This document shows positions 1-7,427 of a stretch of DNA of 11,872 nt, piece after piece. The notes beneath the pieces were generated by a model. The model was given only the letters and a program-made list of their open reading frames with translations. It made no database searches and was not told the origin of the DNA. Location of the stretch: positions 1 to 11,872 of the forward strand of contig WREB01000011.1 in the NCBI GenBank assembly GCA_009779525.1. The letters are read 5' to 3'. This DNA comes from Defluviitaleaceae bacterium. GTDB taxonomy: Bacteria > Bacillota_A > Clostridia > Lachnospirales > WQUN01. Position 1 is the first letter of the stretch. The number at the start of each line of letters is the position of its first letter. Position numbers and translations under genes: made by a program.

Positions 1-680
1 AAGAAGTCGAAGGCGGCCTCCGCCGGCGACTCGTCGAAAAAGGCGTCGACTTTTTTGCTTATCAGCATTTCGTACGCATGGGGATAGTCGTCGACGAAAA
101 ATTCATCGAAATCGCGGCTTTCGTGCCTGCGCACATCGTCGATCGTTGTGGTTCCGTCGAGAAAGGCGTAGCGGAGGGGGCGGCTTGCCGCGATTTCCTG
201 AAGGGATGATTCGTTGTCGGTACGTATGTAAATCAATTGGCGCTGCGCTATGTCGTCGGTCATAATATATTTTTGCCGGCGCAAAGCGTTTGCCGTCAGC
301 TCGCCGGTGAAGTCGAACTCGCCGCTCTCGAGCCCTTCTATGAGCTCGTCCCACTCTACGATCCTAGGTAAAAACGGGATTTCGAAAAGTACCGTAAGCC
401 AATCGCAAAACAAAGCGGCGAATCCCTTGAGCTCGCCGTTTTTTTCGTTGAACGCCTCCGTGCTGTAGTTGACCGCGTAGGAAAACTGGCTGACGCTTTC
501 GCGCAAGAACGCGACCGCGGCGATATCTTCTTCCGTTATCCCGGGTATATCCAAAAACGATCGAAACGCCGGCTCTTCGCCCGCGGATTGGCCGCTCCCG
601 CCGCATCCCGCGGCAGCCGAGGCAAGCAAAGCCGCGGCTAAGATAAACGCGAAGGCGCGCCTTAGCTTTAGTTTAAACAT
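1..680 (-). CDS. Lipoprotein with family-3 solute-binding (SBP_bac_3-like) domain, N-terminal part (3' end outside window)
   Basis: About 226 residues are present and the frame is still open at the window edge. Residues 1-26 form a lipoprotein signal: basic MFKLKLRR, a hydrophobic core, then A-A-G-Cys26. A solute-binding domain follows from about residue 50. Recognisable pieces are an NYSTEAFNEKNGELKGF stretch, a WDELIEGLESGEFDFTG stretch, a conserved RRQKYIMTD and a lobe-crossing segment ending in SKKVDAFFDE. These elements usually occur as the outer sensing part of large sensor proteins (hybrid kinases or GGDEF/EAL proteins) rather than in simple transport lipoproteins. The output domain would lie beyond position 1. 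The ATG at 680 is 8 nt after the cyclase stop. Its only Shine-Dalgarno is a weak GGA about 11 nt away, and an in-frame TTG directly upstream (683) would suit that spacing slightly better. Domain type is fairly sure; ligand and full architecture are unknown. Confidence 0.8.
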   Translation of the reverse strand, partial: MFKLKLRRAFAFILAAALLASAAAGCGGSGQSAGEEPAFRSFLDIPGITEEDIAAVAFLRESVSQFSYAVNYSTEAFNEKNGELKGFAALFCDWLTVLFEIPFLPRIVEWDELIEGLESGEFDFTGELTANALRRQKYIMTDDIAQRQLIYIRTDNESSLQEIAASRPLRYAFLDGTTTIDDVRRHESRDFDEFFVDDYPHAYEMLISKKVDAFFDESPAEAAFDF

Positions 681-688
681 CAATTGTT

Positions 689-1600
689 TTATCCGTCGCT
701 GACAACGAACCGGTTCCTCCCCGATTCCTTCGCCTTATATAAAGCTTGGTCGGCTTTCTCGATAAAATCCTTGACTAGTATCTCGGCGCTGGGAACGACC
801 GAATTGATGCCGATGCTTACGGTCACCCTCGTTTCGGCGCCGTCGTCGGTGGGAATTATGGTCGTCTCTACGTTCTTCCGGATTCTTTCGGCTACTTCGG
901 CGGCGCCTTCCGAATTGGTGCCGGGAAGCAGCACGACGAATTCTTCCCCGCCCCAGCGCGCGGCGAAGTCGACCGGCCTAAGCAGCGTGGCGGTCACGGC
1001 TTTCGCGAACGCCTTTAGCGCCGCGTCGCCCTGCTGGTGCCCGAGGGCGTCGTTGTAGTTTTTAAATTTGTCGATGTCCATGAGCAGGATGCTTATGGGC
1101 GCCTGCTCGCGAAGCGACCTTCCCCATTCGGCGTTGAGACGGTCCTCGAAGCCGCGCCTGTTTGAAATCTTTGTAAGCGGGTCGATTAAGCCGATCCGCT
1201 CGATCGTCCTCATTTGATCGACGATCTTTATGTGCGTCTTGACCCTGGCGTTGACTATCGATTTGTTGAACGGCTTTGCGATGTAGTCGACGGCCCCGAG
1301 CATGAAGCCCTTTTCCTCGTCTTCGGAGCTTGTCAGCCCGGTGATGAAAATGACGGGTATCCTTGATGTGATCTCGCTTTCCTTAAGCTTCGTTATTACA
1401 TCGAAGCCCGTCATGTCGGGCATCAGGACGTCCAGGAGAATCAGGTCGGGCTTGTGCTCCTGCGCCAGGTCCAGCGCGCGCTTCCCGTTTCGCGATATAA
1501 GCAGGTTGTAGGAGGGGGAAAGGATACCGCCGAGTATCTCGACGTTCATTTTTTCGTCGTCGGTTATCAGGATGGTAAACTCTTTTTTTGATTCGGCCAT
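689..1600 (-). CDS. REC-GGDEF response regulator, predicted diguanylate cyclase
   Basis: This soluble regulator of 303 residues would make c-di-GMP from two GTP. The receiver spans about 8-125, with D14/D15, phospho-Asp D57 (LLDVLMPDM) and K109 (AKP). The GGDEF domain spans about 135-298, starting at the DPLTKISNRRGF signature. Metal-binding D175 is in MDIDKFK, and the active-site loop is GGEEF at 217-221. An allosteric I-site RxxD is intact at R208-D211, exactly five residues before GGEEF, so product inhibition is expected. The receiver closely resembles that of the HD-GYP regulator in the same cluster, which suggests a shared Hpt or kinase. The ATG at 1600 is supported by AGGGAG 7 nt upstream. 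The gene lies 48 nt after the hydrogenase-kinase and 8 nt before the lipoprotein gene. The upstream kinase as its partner is inferred. Confidence 0.96.
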   Translation of the reverse strand: MAESKKEFTILITDDEKMNVEILGGILSPSYNLLISRNGKRALDLAQEHKPDLILLDVLMPDMTGFDVITKLKESEITSRIPVIFITGLTSSEDEEKGFMLGAVDYIAKPFNKSIVNARVKTHIKIVDQMRTIERIGLIDPLTKISNRRGFEDRLNAEWGRSLREQAPISILLMDIDKFKNYNDALGHQQGDAALKAFAKAVTATLLRPVDFAARWGGEEFVVLLPGTNSEGAAEVAERIRKNVETTIIPTDDGAETRVTVSIGINSVVPSAEILVKDFIEKADQALYKAKESGRNRFVVSDG

Positions 1601-1607
1601 CGATTGT

Positions 1608-1613
1608 CTCCCT
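1608..1613 (-). promoter_or_regulatory. Shine-Dalgarno of the diguanylate cyclase
   Basis: Read on the minus strand this is AGGGAG, 7 nt before the ATG at 1600. It lies in a 48-nt gap with no terminator-like hairpin, so the cyclase is likely translated from the same message as the hydrogenase-kinase. Confidence 0.65.
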
Positions 1614-1648
1614 GTATGGTTGATCGTTCCGTTTTTTTACGCCTTACG

Positions 1649-4600
1649 TCAAGCTTCCCCGAACCCGTCGATCGCGTCCGTGATCCCGTCGAAATCGCTG
1701 TGCAGGAAATCCTCGGATATCTTATCGATAAACTCCGCGGTTTTTTTTGTCCACGTTTTCGACTTAAGGCCGGCAAGCAGTTCCTCCACGGCCGCGTCGT
1801 CGAAAACCTCGCACGCCGTTTTTATCGCGCCGAGATTTTGGCTTAAAAATCCTTTGTCCTCGTCCGCCGGCTCGGCTCCGCCGATCTCGGGCGACAGCTC
1901 CATTATATAACTTTTCAACGCTTCCAGGAAAGGCGGCGTCTCCGCGATTATCGAATCGACGCTGTTATCCCTTCCCAATTGCTCGAGCTTAAGCGCGGCC
2001 GCCGACAAGTCCAGTCTCCCGATGTTCGCAAGCGCGCTTTTTATCCCGTGGGTATGGATTATAAACATCCGCATGTCCGATTCGTCGCGCTCCGACCCCT
2101 TTTGCAAAAAAGCGTCGAGCACCGCGGCCGACTTTTTGGCGTCGCGCACGAATATTTCGGCGAACCTCAGGTTGTCCGCCGCGCTAGCCGCGATCGGGAG
2201 CCTGATGGATTCGGCGGCCTTGGCCTTCGCCAAGATTTCGGGCGGCTGTTTGTCGCGGATCAGCTTGTTTAAAACGCTGTTTAGCTGGCGTATGTCTATC
2301 GGTTTTGAGATATAGTCGTTAAACCCGTTTCCGAGGAAAATCTCCGCCTGGCCCGCCACCGCGTTTGCCGTAAGCGCGACGATCGGGTTTTTGTAGCCCA
2401 TTTCGCGAAGTCTTTTGGTCGTCTCGACGCCGTCCATCTTGGGCATCATGTGGTCCATGAAGATGACGCTGTACTCGCTTCCGTTTTTAATCTTCTCGAT
2501 CGCACCGAAGCCGCTGTCGGTCGAGTCGATCCGCAGTTCGTACGGGGCGAGAAGCCCCTTGGCGACGAAGATGTTAGTTTCGACGTCGTCGACTATGAGC
2601 ACGCTTCCGTAGGGCATCGGCTCGCGTTTTATCTGCACGCGCTTGAGCTGCGACCTGCTGTTGGTCTTGAACTTTTGCAGATTCTCGACCATTTCCCTGC
2701 CCAGCACGTCCGAGTTTATCCTGCCCTGCGGCAGGTAAATGGTGAATACCGAACCCTTGCCGAGCTCGCTTTCGATGGTGATTTCGCCGTTCATCATGCG
2801 TATGAGGTTTCGCGTGATGCTCATGCCAAGGCCCGTTCCTTCGGTCGAGCGGTTGGCTTCGTGGTTGAAGCGGGCGTATTCGTCGAAAAGTTTTCCGACT
2901 TGCTCGTCGTTCATGCCCTGGCCGGTATCCTTGATGCTGACGATTAGGGTGATCTTGTCCTCGTCGCCTTCGGACGGCCTTGATGCGACCGTCATCGTCA
3001 CCGTGCCTTCCGATGTGTACTTGAACGCGTTTGAAAGGATGTTGTTTAGGATCTGCTTGACCCGAAGCTCGTCGCCGGATAAAAACACCGGGAGGTTTTC
3101 GTCGGCGCGCAGGTCGAATTCGATAGGCTTGCTTCCGATTCGCATCATGTTAAGCTGCGCGGTGTCGCTGATCAAACTCGCCATCTCGTATTTCGAGTCC
3201 AAAAGCTCGAGCTTCCCAGCCTCTATTTTGGAAAGGTCCAATATGTCGTTGATGATGCCAAGCAGCATGTCGCCCGAGGTGTATATTTTTTCGAGCCCCT
3301 CGCGGATCGAGGATTCGAGCGCGCCCTTGTGAAGCATTATGTCGGTGATCCCCAAAATCGCGTTCATCGGGGTCCTTATCTCGTGGCTCATCGTGCTCAG
3401 GAAAGCGGTCTTCGCCTTATTCGCGCTTTGCGCCGCTTCTTCCATCGCCTTGCGCTCGGTTATGTCGCGCGCGATCCCCATGATTCCAGTCATTTCGCCG
3501 TTTAGCATTAGCGGGACTTTATTGGTTTCAAAAAGCCGCATCGCCCCGTCCGTAGACGGGAAGTATTCCTCGTACGTGTAAATCCTGTTGTCGTGGATCA
3601 CGGCCTTGTCCATCGCCCTAAAGTCGTCAGCCAGCGTTTCCGAAATTCCGAGCCCCTTTTCGTCGTCCTTCCCGATCAAGTCGTCTTTCGATATGTTGAA
3701 GTAATTAAGCAAGCTTTTATTGCAGCGCGTGTAATTCAAGTCCATGTCCTTGCAATAGATCATGTCGGGCACCGAATCGAACATCGTTTGCAAAAGGGAC
3801 CTTTCGGTCTCAAGATCTAAAAGCAGTTTCTTCGATTCGGTGATGTCGATCAGCGCGCCGGCCACGCGGACGGCGTCGCCGTTCTCGTCCCGGATGGTCT
3901 CGCCCGTCGCGTGGAAATACGAATATTCGCCGTCCTTTTTTAACATCCGGTATTCCACGTCAAAGGGCGTCTTACCCGTCACGTCGGCGAGGTGCCGCTT
4001 AAACGCTTCGGTGGATTTTTCCAAATCGTCCGGGTGAAGACGTTCTATCCAGCTTGAGAGCAGGTTGGGAAATTCGGCGAGTTCCGTAAACCCGAGCATC
4101 TGCCTGAACTCGTCCGAATACATAAGCGCGCTCGCTCCGCTTATCGAGTCGCCCTTGACGATCTCCATGTCCCAAAGGCCAATCTTCGACGCCTTCATGA
4201 CGAGGTTCAGCTTCGCGAGCTGCAGCTCGTTTTGCGCGCGCGCCCGAATCAATTCGTCTTCCCTGTTGCGTATCTCGGTCATGTCGAATATGTAGCCGAC
4301 TATCGCGAAACTCTGTTCGTAGGGGATCCGCTTGAATTCGACGTTCAAAAACTTCTTCGCGCCCTTTATCGTCATTTCGGTTTCGAACCTGGCGTAGCCT
4401 TCCTTCGCGGCCGTCATAAGCCTGTGCGCGAGCGGGATCGATTCCCTTCCGTCCGGCTGGTGAGACGGGATGCTTTTGACCATGATCCCGACGAAGTTTT
4501 CGAGCATTTCCTCCTTGTTTTCGAAGCCGAGGAAGGTAATTCCGGCGGGGTTGCAGTCGATCAGCTTAAACTTGTCGTTGAACAGGACGTTTACGTGCGG

Positions 4601-6358
4601 GTTCGACTCAAACATCGCCTTGGTCGTAAACTGCGCCGACTCGATTTCCTGGATCATGTGCTTTTGTTCCTTGAGGTTGCGCAGGTATACCGCTACGATG
4701 TAGTCGCCCTTGTAATCCATCCTGACCGTGGTGATTTCGCACGGAAGCTCCTCGCCGTCCTTGGTCTGGTGCATCCATTCGAACCGGCCCCAGCCGTGCT
4801 GGAACGCGTACTCGAGGGATTCCGCGGCCGCCTCGATCGACAGGCGCCCGTCCGGTTGGTACGTCGGCGAAAAGGACTGGAAGTTTTCTATGTAATCGCG
4901 CTTGTCGGTAAGCTTGAACATGGTGAGCGTCGCTTCGTTAATATCGATCAGCTCCATGTTCCTGGTCCAGAAATTGGCGCCGAACGGGCTTGCGTTAAGC
5001 ATCGTCCGCATCAGTTCGTCCGCCTCGTGCATCTTTTCCATCGCGGCGATCTGGTTTTGCGCCGCCATGTTCTCCTCGTGCTCCGATTTGGCGTTATCCA
5101 TCGTCTTCACGATGCAGTTCATCGGTATGTTTACCTTGTGCGCGATCTTTCGCGCCATATGCAGGCATGTCTTGGAACCGCAGGCGCCGCAGTCGACGTT
5201 GCGCTTCTCGTCGTCGTTCTTTTCGAGTTCCCTGAACGCGGTCTCAATGTCTTCGTCGGTTATGTTTTTAAGTGGTATCTCGACTGGAACGTATTCCCTC
5301 ATGAAATGGTCGAGGTCGAGCTTTCGGTCGAACGCTTCGTACGCGGCGAGGTTATCGCCTTTGCTTCGTTCGCCGCCGGCTTTTTTGCGCGCCTCGTTCA
5401 TCGTCATCTCTATTTCGAAGACGTTGCTTTCGTGCATGCACGCGGGGCCTACGTTGCATCCCTCCATGCAGTTGAGGACGTCGAAGAGCACCGGAAGCGC
5501 CCTTTCGGGCGTTTCGGCGTACGTGTCGAGCTTCTCGTACACGTTGAAGCCTTCGCCCTTTACTATGTGCAGTTTTTTCCCCGTGTAGTACTCGATGTTT
5601 TCCTTAAGGCCCCCGGGAAGCGGGAAGAGCGAACCGAGCCCGCTTTCGGCGTGGTCGAAACCGGTTTCCGTTTCGGGCAGCGTCACGCCCTTTTTTGAAA
5701 GGTATTCCATAAGCTTCGCGAAGGTGATGTTGTACTGCGCGAGCCTTGTCCCCTCGAACTCGTTCATTTTGGCGATGCACGGCGAGAACGCCGCTATCTT
5801 GTCGGTGATTCCCATATATTTTTTCATGTATATGGACGCGCAGGCCATCGGGCTTTGCACGGGCGCGAGGCGCTTAAGCAAGTCGTGGCGGTATTTTTCG
5901 CAGTACGAGACGATGACGGGGCACGGCTGGGTAATGATCGGGTCGAACCCGTTTCGCTCAAGGTGCCTTATGTAGGCCCATACGCAGATGTCCGCGCCGA
6001 GCGAAACGTCGTAGATATTTTTTACGCCGATTTGCTTGAAGTAGGTGAAAAGCTTTTTATGGTCGGAAATGTTCGTGCGTATGGAAGGCGCGGTTATTAT
6101 TGAAATTTGCGCGCCGCCGGCCAAATCATCGAAGAAGCGTTCGGTATCGTCCTGGTAGTAGCGCGCTTCGTGCTTGCAAGCCGAGACGCACCAGCCGCAC
6201 GATATGCATTTGTCCTGGTCGATCTTTACCTTTATGTTTCCAGCCTCGTCCTGGTAGGTGACGTTGGCTGTCTCCATCGGGCATTCCCTCACGCACCGGT
6301 TGCAACCGGTGCAAAGCTCGATGTTGTTCTCGACGGCGTTCCTTTTTGTCTCGGTCAT
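1649..6358 (-). CDS. Sensory [FeFe]-hydrogenase (HydS-like) fused to PAS domains, hybrid histidine kinase, receiver and Hpt
   Basis: This 1569-residue protein has no membrane segments and is presumably a cytoplasmic H2 or redox sensor. Two 4Fe-4S sites come first: C16/C19/C22/C26 and C51/C54/C57/C61. The H-cluster domain (about 80-325) keeps all four cubane ligands: C146 (QPCP), C194 (SPCIAK), and C297 and C301 (NCMEGC). The proton-transfer Cys of catalytic enzymes is Pro145 here. A further Fe-S motif has C390, C393, C398 and C415 (CGACGSKTC). Then come a short coiled coil (about 420-450), four PAS domains (about 450-563, 575-697, 712-842, 850-968), HisKA with H992, HATPase (N-box 1102-1115, DTGQGM 1144, GTGLGM 1174), a receiver (D1257/D1258, D1302, K1352) and an Hpt with H1437 (HGIKSALANIG). 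The architecture matches sensory hydrogenases of the histidine-kinase-linked type rather than a catalytic enzyme. It would need HydE/F/G maturases, which are not in this window. H2 as the ligand is inferred. Confidence 0.93.
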   Translation of the reverse strand: MTETKRNAVENNIELCTGCNRCVRECPMETANVTYQDEAGNIKVKIDQDKCISCGWCVSACKHEARYYQDDTERFFDDLAGGAQISIITAPSIRTNISDHKKLFTYFKQIGVKNIYDVSLGADICVWAYIRHLERNGFDPIITQPCPVIVSYCEKYRHDLLKRLAPVQSPMACASIYMKKYMGITDKIAAFSPCIAKMNEFEGTRLAQYNITFAKLMEYLSKKGVTLPETETGFDHAESGLGSLFPLPGGLKENIEYYTGKKLHIVKGEGFNVYEKLDTYAETPERALPVLFDVLNCMEGCNVGPACMHESNVFEIEMTMNEARKKAGGERSKGDNLAAYEAFDRKLDLDHFMREYVPVEIPLKNITDEDIETAFRELEKNDDEKRNVDCGACGSKTCLHMARKIAHKVNIPMNCIVKTMDNAKSEHEENMAAQNQIAAMEKMHEADELMRTMLNASPFGANFWTRNMELIDINEATLTMFKLTDKRDYIENFQSFSPTYQPDGRLSIEAAAESLEYAFQHGWGRFEWMHQTKDGEELPCEITTVRMDYKGDYIVAVYLRNLKEQKHMIQEIESAQFTTKAMFESNPHVNVLFNDKFKLIDCNPAGITFLGFENKEEMLENFVGIMVKSIPSHQPDGRESIPLAHRLMTAAKEGYARFETEMTIKGAKKFLNVEFKRIPYEQSFAIVGYIFDMTEIRNREDELIRARAQNELQLAKLNLVMKASKIGLWDMEIVKGDSISGASALMYSDEFRQMLGFTELAEFPNLLSSWIERLHPDDLEKSTEAFKRHLADVTGKTPFDVEYRMLKKDGEYSYFHATGETIRDENGDAVRVAGALIDITESKKLLLDLETERSLLQTMFDSVPDMIYCKDMDLNYTRCNKSLLNYFNISKDDLIGKDDEKGLGISETLADDFRAMDKAVIHDNRIYTYEEYFPSTDGAMRLFETNKVPLMLNGEMTGIMGIARDITERKAMEEAAQSANKAKTAFLSTMSHEIRTPMNAILGITDIMLHKGALESSIREGLEKIYTSGDMLLGIINDILDLSKIEAGKLELLDSKYEMASLISDTAQLNMMRIGSKPIEFDLRADENLPVFLSGDELRVKQILNNILSNAFKYTSEGTVTMTVASRPSEGDEDKITLIVSIKDTGQGMNDEQVGKLFDEYARFNHEANRSTEGTGLGMSITRNLIRMMNGEITIESELGKGSVFTIYLPQGRINSDVLGREMVENLQKFKTNSRSQLKRVQIKREPMPYGSVLIVDDVETNIFVAKGLLAPYELRIDSTDSGFGAIEKIKNGSEYSVIFMDHMMPKMDGVETTKRLREMGYKNPIVALTANAVAGQAEIFLGNGFNDYISKPIDIRQLNSVLNKLIRDKQPPEILAKAKAAESIRLPIAASAADNLRFAEIFVRDAKKSAAVLDAFLQKGSERDESDMRMFIIHTHGIKSALANIGRLDLSAAALKLEQLGRDNSVDSIIAETPPFLEALKSYIMELSPEIGGAEPADEDKGFLSQNLGAIKTACEVFDDAAVEELLAGLKSKTWTKKTAEFIDKISEDFLHSDFDGITDAIDGFGEA
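6355..6358 (-). other. ATGA stop/start overlap between the HD-GYP gene and the hydrogenase-kinase gene
   Basis: On the minus strand ATGA carries both the ATG of the hydrogenase-kinase and the TGA of the HD-GYP regulator. A weak AAGGCGG lies about 7 nt upstream of the ATG. Such overlaps usually mean translational coupling, which would tie production of the two proteins together. Confidence 0.85.
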
Positions 6359-7365
6359 ATGATTACCGCCTTAAATTGGTCTTGTACGTTAAAGAACAGC
6401 TCCGTTATGTCCGGGTCGAACTGCGAGCCGGCGCCGGACATTATTATTCCGACGGCTTCGTCGTGGGTGAACGCGCTTTTGTAAGGCCGTTCGGAAACGA
6501 GCGCGTCGTAAACGTCCACCAACGCCATCACCCGCCCCTGCAGGGGGATCTCGTTCCCGCGCAGGCCGAACGGGTAGCCCTTACCGTCCCAACGTTCGTG
6601 GTGGGTGCCGGCGAAAAGCTTGGCGTTATGTAAAAACTCCACGTTTTCAGTGCGCGAGACGATCTGGTCGATTATACGCTCGCCTTCGGCCGCGTGCGAC
6701 TTCATAATCACGAATTCGTCGTCGGTCAGCCTGTTGGGCTTGTTCAATATGACGTCGGATATCGTGACTTTGCCCACGTCGTGAAGCCTTGCCGATGAAA
6801 TGAACAGATCCATGTCTATTTGCTTGAAATCGTCCGCGTGCAGGTTTTTTTCGAGCATAGCGTCGATGAGGATTTTTAGGTAAGCGGACGTCCGCTCGAT
6901 GTGCCCGCCCGTTCCTTTGTCCCTGTTTTCGACCATGTCTGCGACGACGAAAACGACGCCGTTTTGAAGCTTCTGAAGCTGCATCGTCCTTTCGCGTATT
7001 ATTCCGTCGATGTCCAGGTGCGTCTTTATCCGGTTTATCAAAACGGGCGCCGAAAACGGCTTGGTTATGAAGTCGATCACTCCGAGCTGGAAGCCCCTGA
7101 CTTCGACGTCCGCGTCGATGAGGCTAGTTAAAAATATAACCGGAACGTCGACGCGGCGCGCCTTAAGTAAGCCCAACGCCTCGAATCCGTCCATTTCGGG
7201 CATCTCGATGTCAAGCAGGATCAAGTCGGGAGTCAGTTTTTCCATCATCGCGAACATCCGCGCGGCGGACGGCATCGTCATGACGCGGTAGTTGTTTTTC
7301 AGCGCCTCCCTTGCGGCGGCAAGGTTGGTGTCGTTATCGTCCACCACGAAGATTATTTTTTGCAT
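6355..7365 (-). CDS. REC-HD-GYP response regulator, predicted c-di-GMP phosphodiesterase
   Basis: This is a soluble two-component output protein of 336 residues. The receiver covers 1-120, with acidic residues D9/D10, phospho-Asp D52 (LLDIEMPEMDG) and K102 (TKP). The HD-GYP domain covers about 135-330 and keeps the expected metal-site residues: H155 in the GGHIERTS segment, the HD pair H195-D196 (LHDVGK), H224, the H255-H256 pair, GKGYP at 261-265, and the DVYDAL and RPYK motifs. HD-GYP proteins with these residues hydrolyse c-di-GMP to GMP or pGpG. The frame is open to 7521, inside the kinase gene. I chose the ATG at 7365 because a receiver should begin just before IIFVVDD and a GGGAGG lies 5 nt upstream. 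Its stop overlaps the next ATG. It probably receives phosphate from one of the two neighbouring hybrid kinases. Activity is predicted from motifs only. Confidence 0.94.
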   Translation of the reverse strand: MQKIIFVVDDNDTNLAAAREALKNNYRVMTMPSAARMFAMMEKLTPDLILLDIEMPEMDGFEALGLLKARRVDVPVIFLTSLIDADVEVRGFQLGVIDFITKPFSAPVLINRIKTHLDIDGIIRERTMQLQKLQNGVVFVVADMVENRDKGTGGHIERTSAYLKILIDAMLEKNLHADDFKQIDMDLFISSARLHDVGKVTISDVILNKPNRLTDDEFVIMKSHAAEGERIIDQIVSRTENVEFLHNAKLFAGTHHERWDGKGYPFGLRGNEIPLQGRVMALVDVYDALVSERPYKSAFTHDEAVGIIMSGAGSQFDPDITELFFNVQDQFKAVII

Positions 7366-7370
7366 AACCG

Positions 7371-7376
7371 CCTCCC
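7371..7376 (-). promoter_or_regulatory. Shine-Dalgarno that fixes the HD-GYP start
   Basis: Read on the minus strand this is GGGAGG, 5 nt before the ATG at 7365. It is the strongest ribosome-binding site in the window. It argues against the longer frame, which would add 52 residues and overlap the kinase gene. Confidence 0.75.
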
Positions 7377-7427
7377 GAATTTTGATGCCGCGGCTTTTCG
7401 CCGAGAAGGTTAAAAAGTTCCGGTCGC

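Noticed and set aside
1601..1648. A run of A/T in the gap after the hydrogenase-kinase as a terminator
   Set aside because: On the transcribed strand the run is A, not T, and no stem precedes it.
4232..5698. A 488-codon open frame on the plus strand
   Set aside because: It lies wholly antisense to the hydrogenase-kinase coding sequence. Its translation is rich in Arg, Val, His and Leu with no recognisable domain, as expected from a GC-rich opposite strand.
7391..7403. A small hairpin (CGGC, GAAAA loop, GCCG) between the kinase and HD-GYP genes
   Set aside because: The stem is only 4 bp, no T-tract follows on the transcribed strand, and it does not resemble a terminator or a known c-di-GMP riboswitch core.
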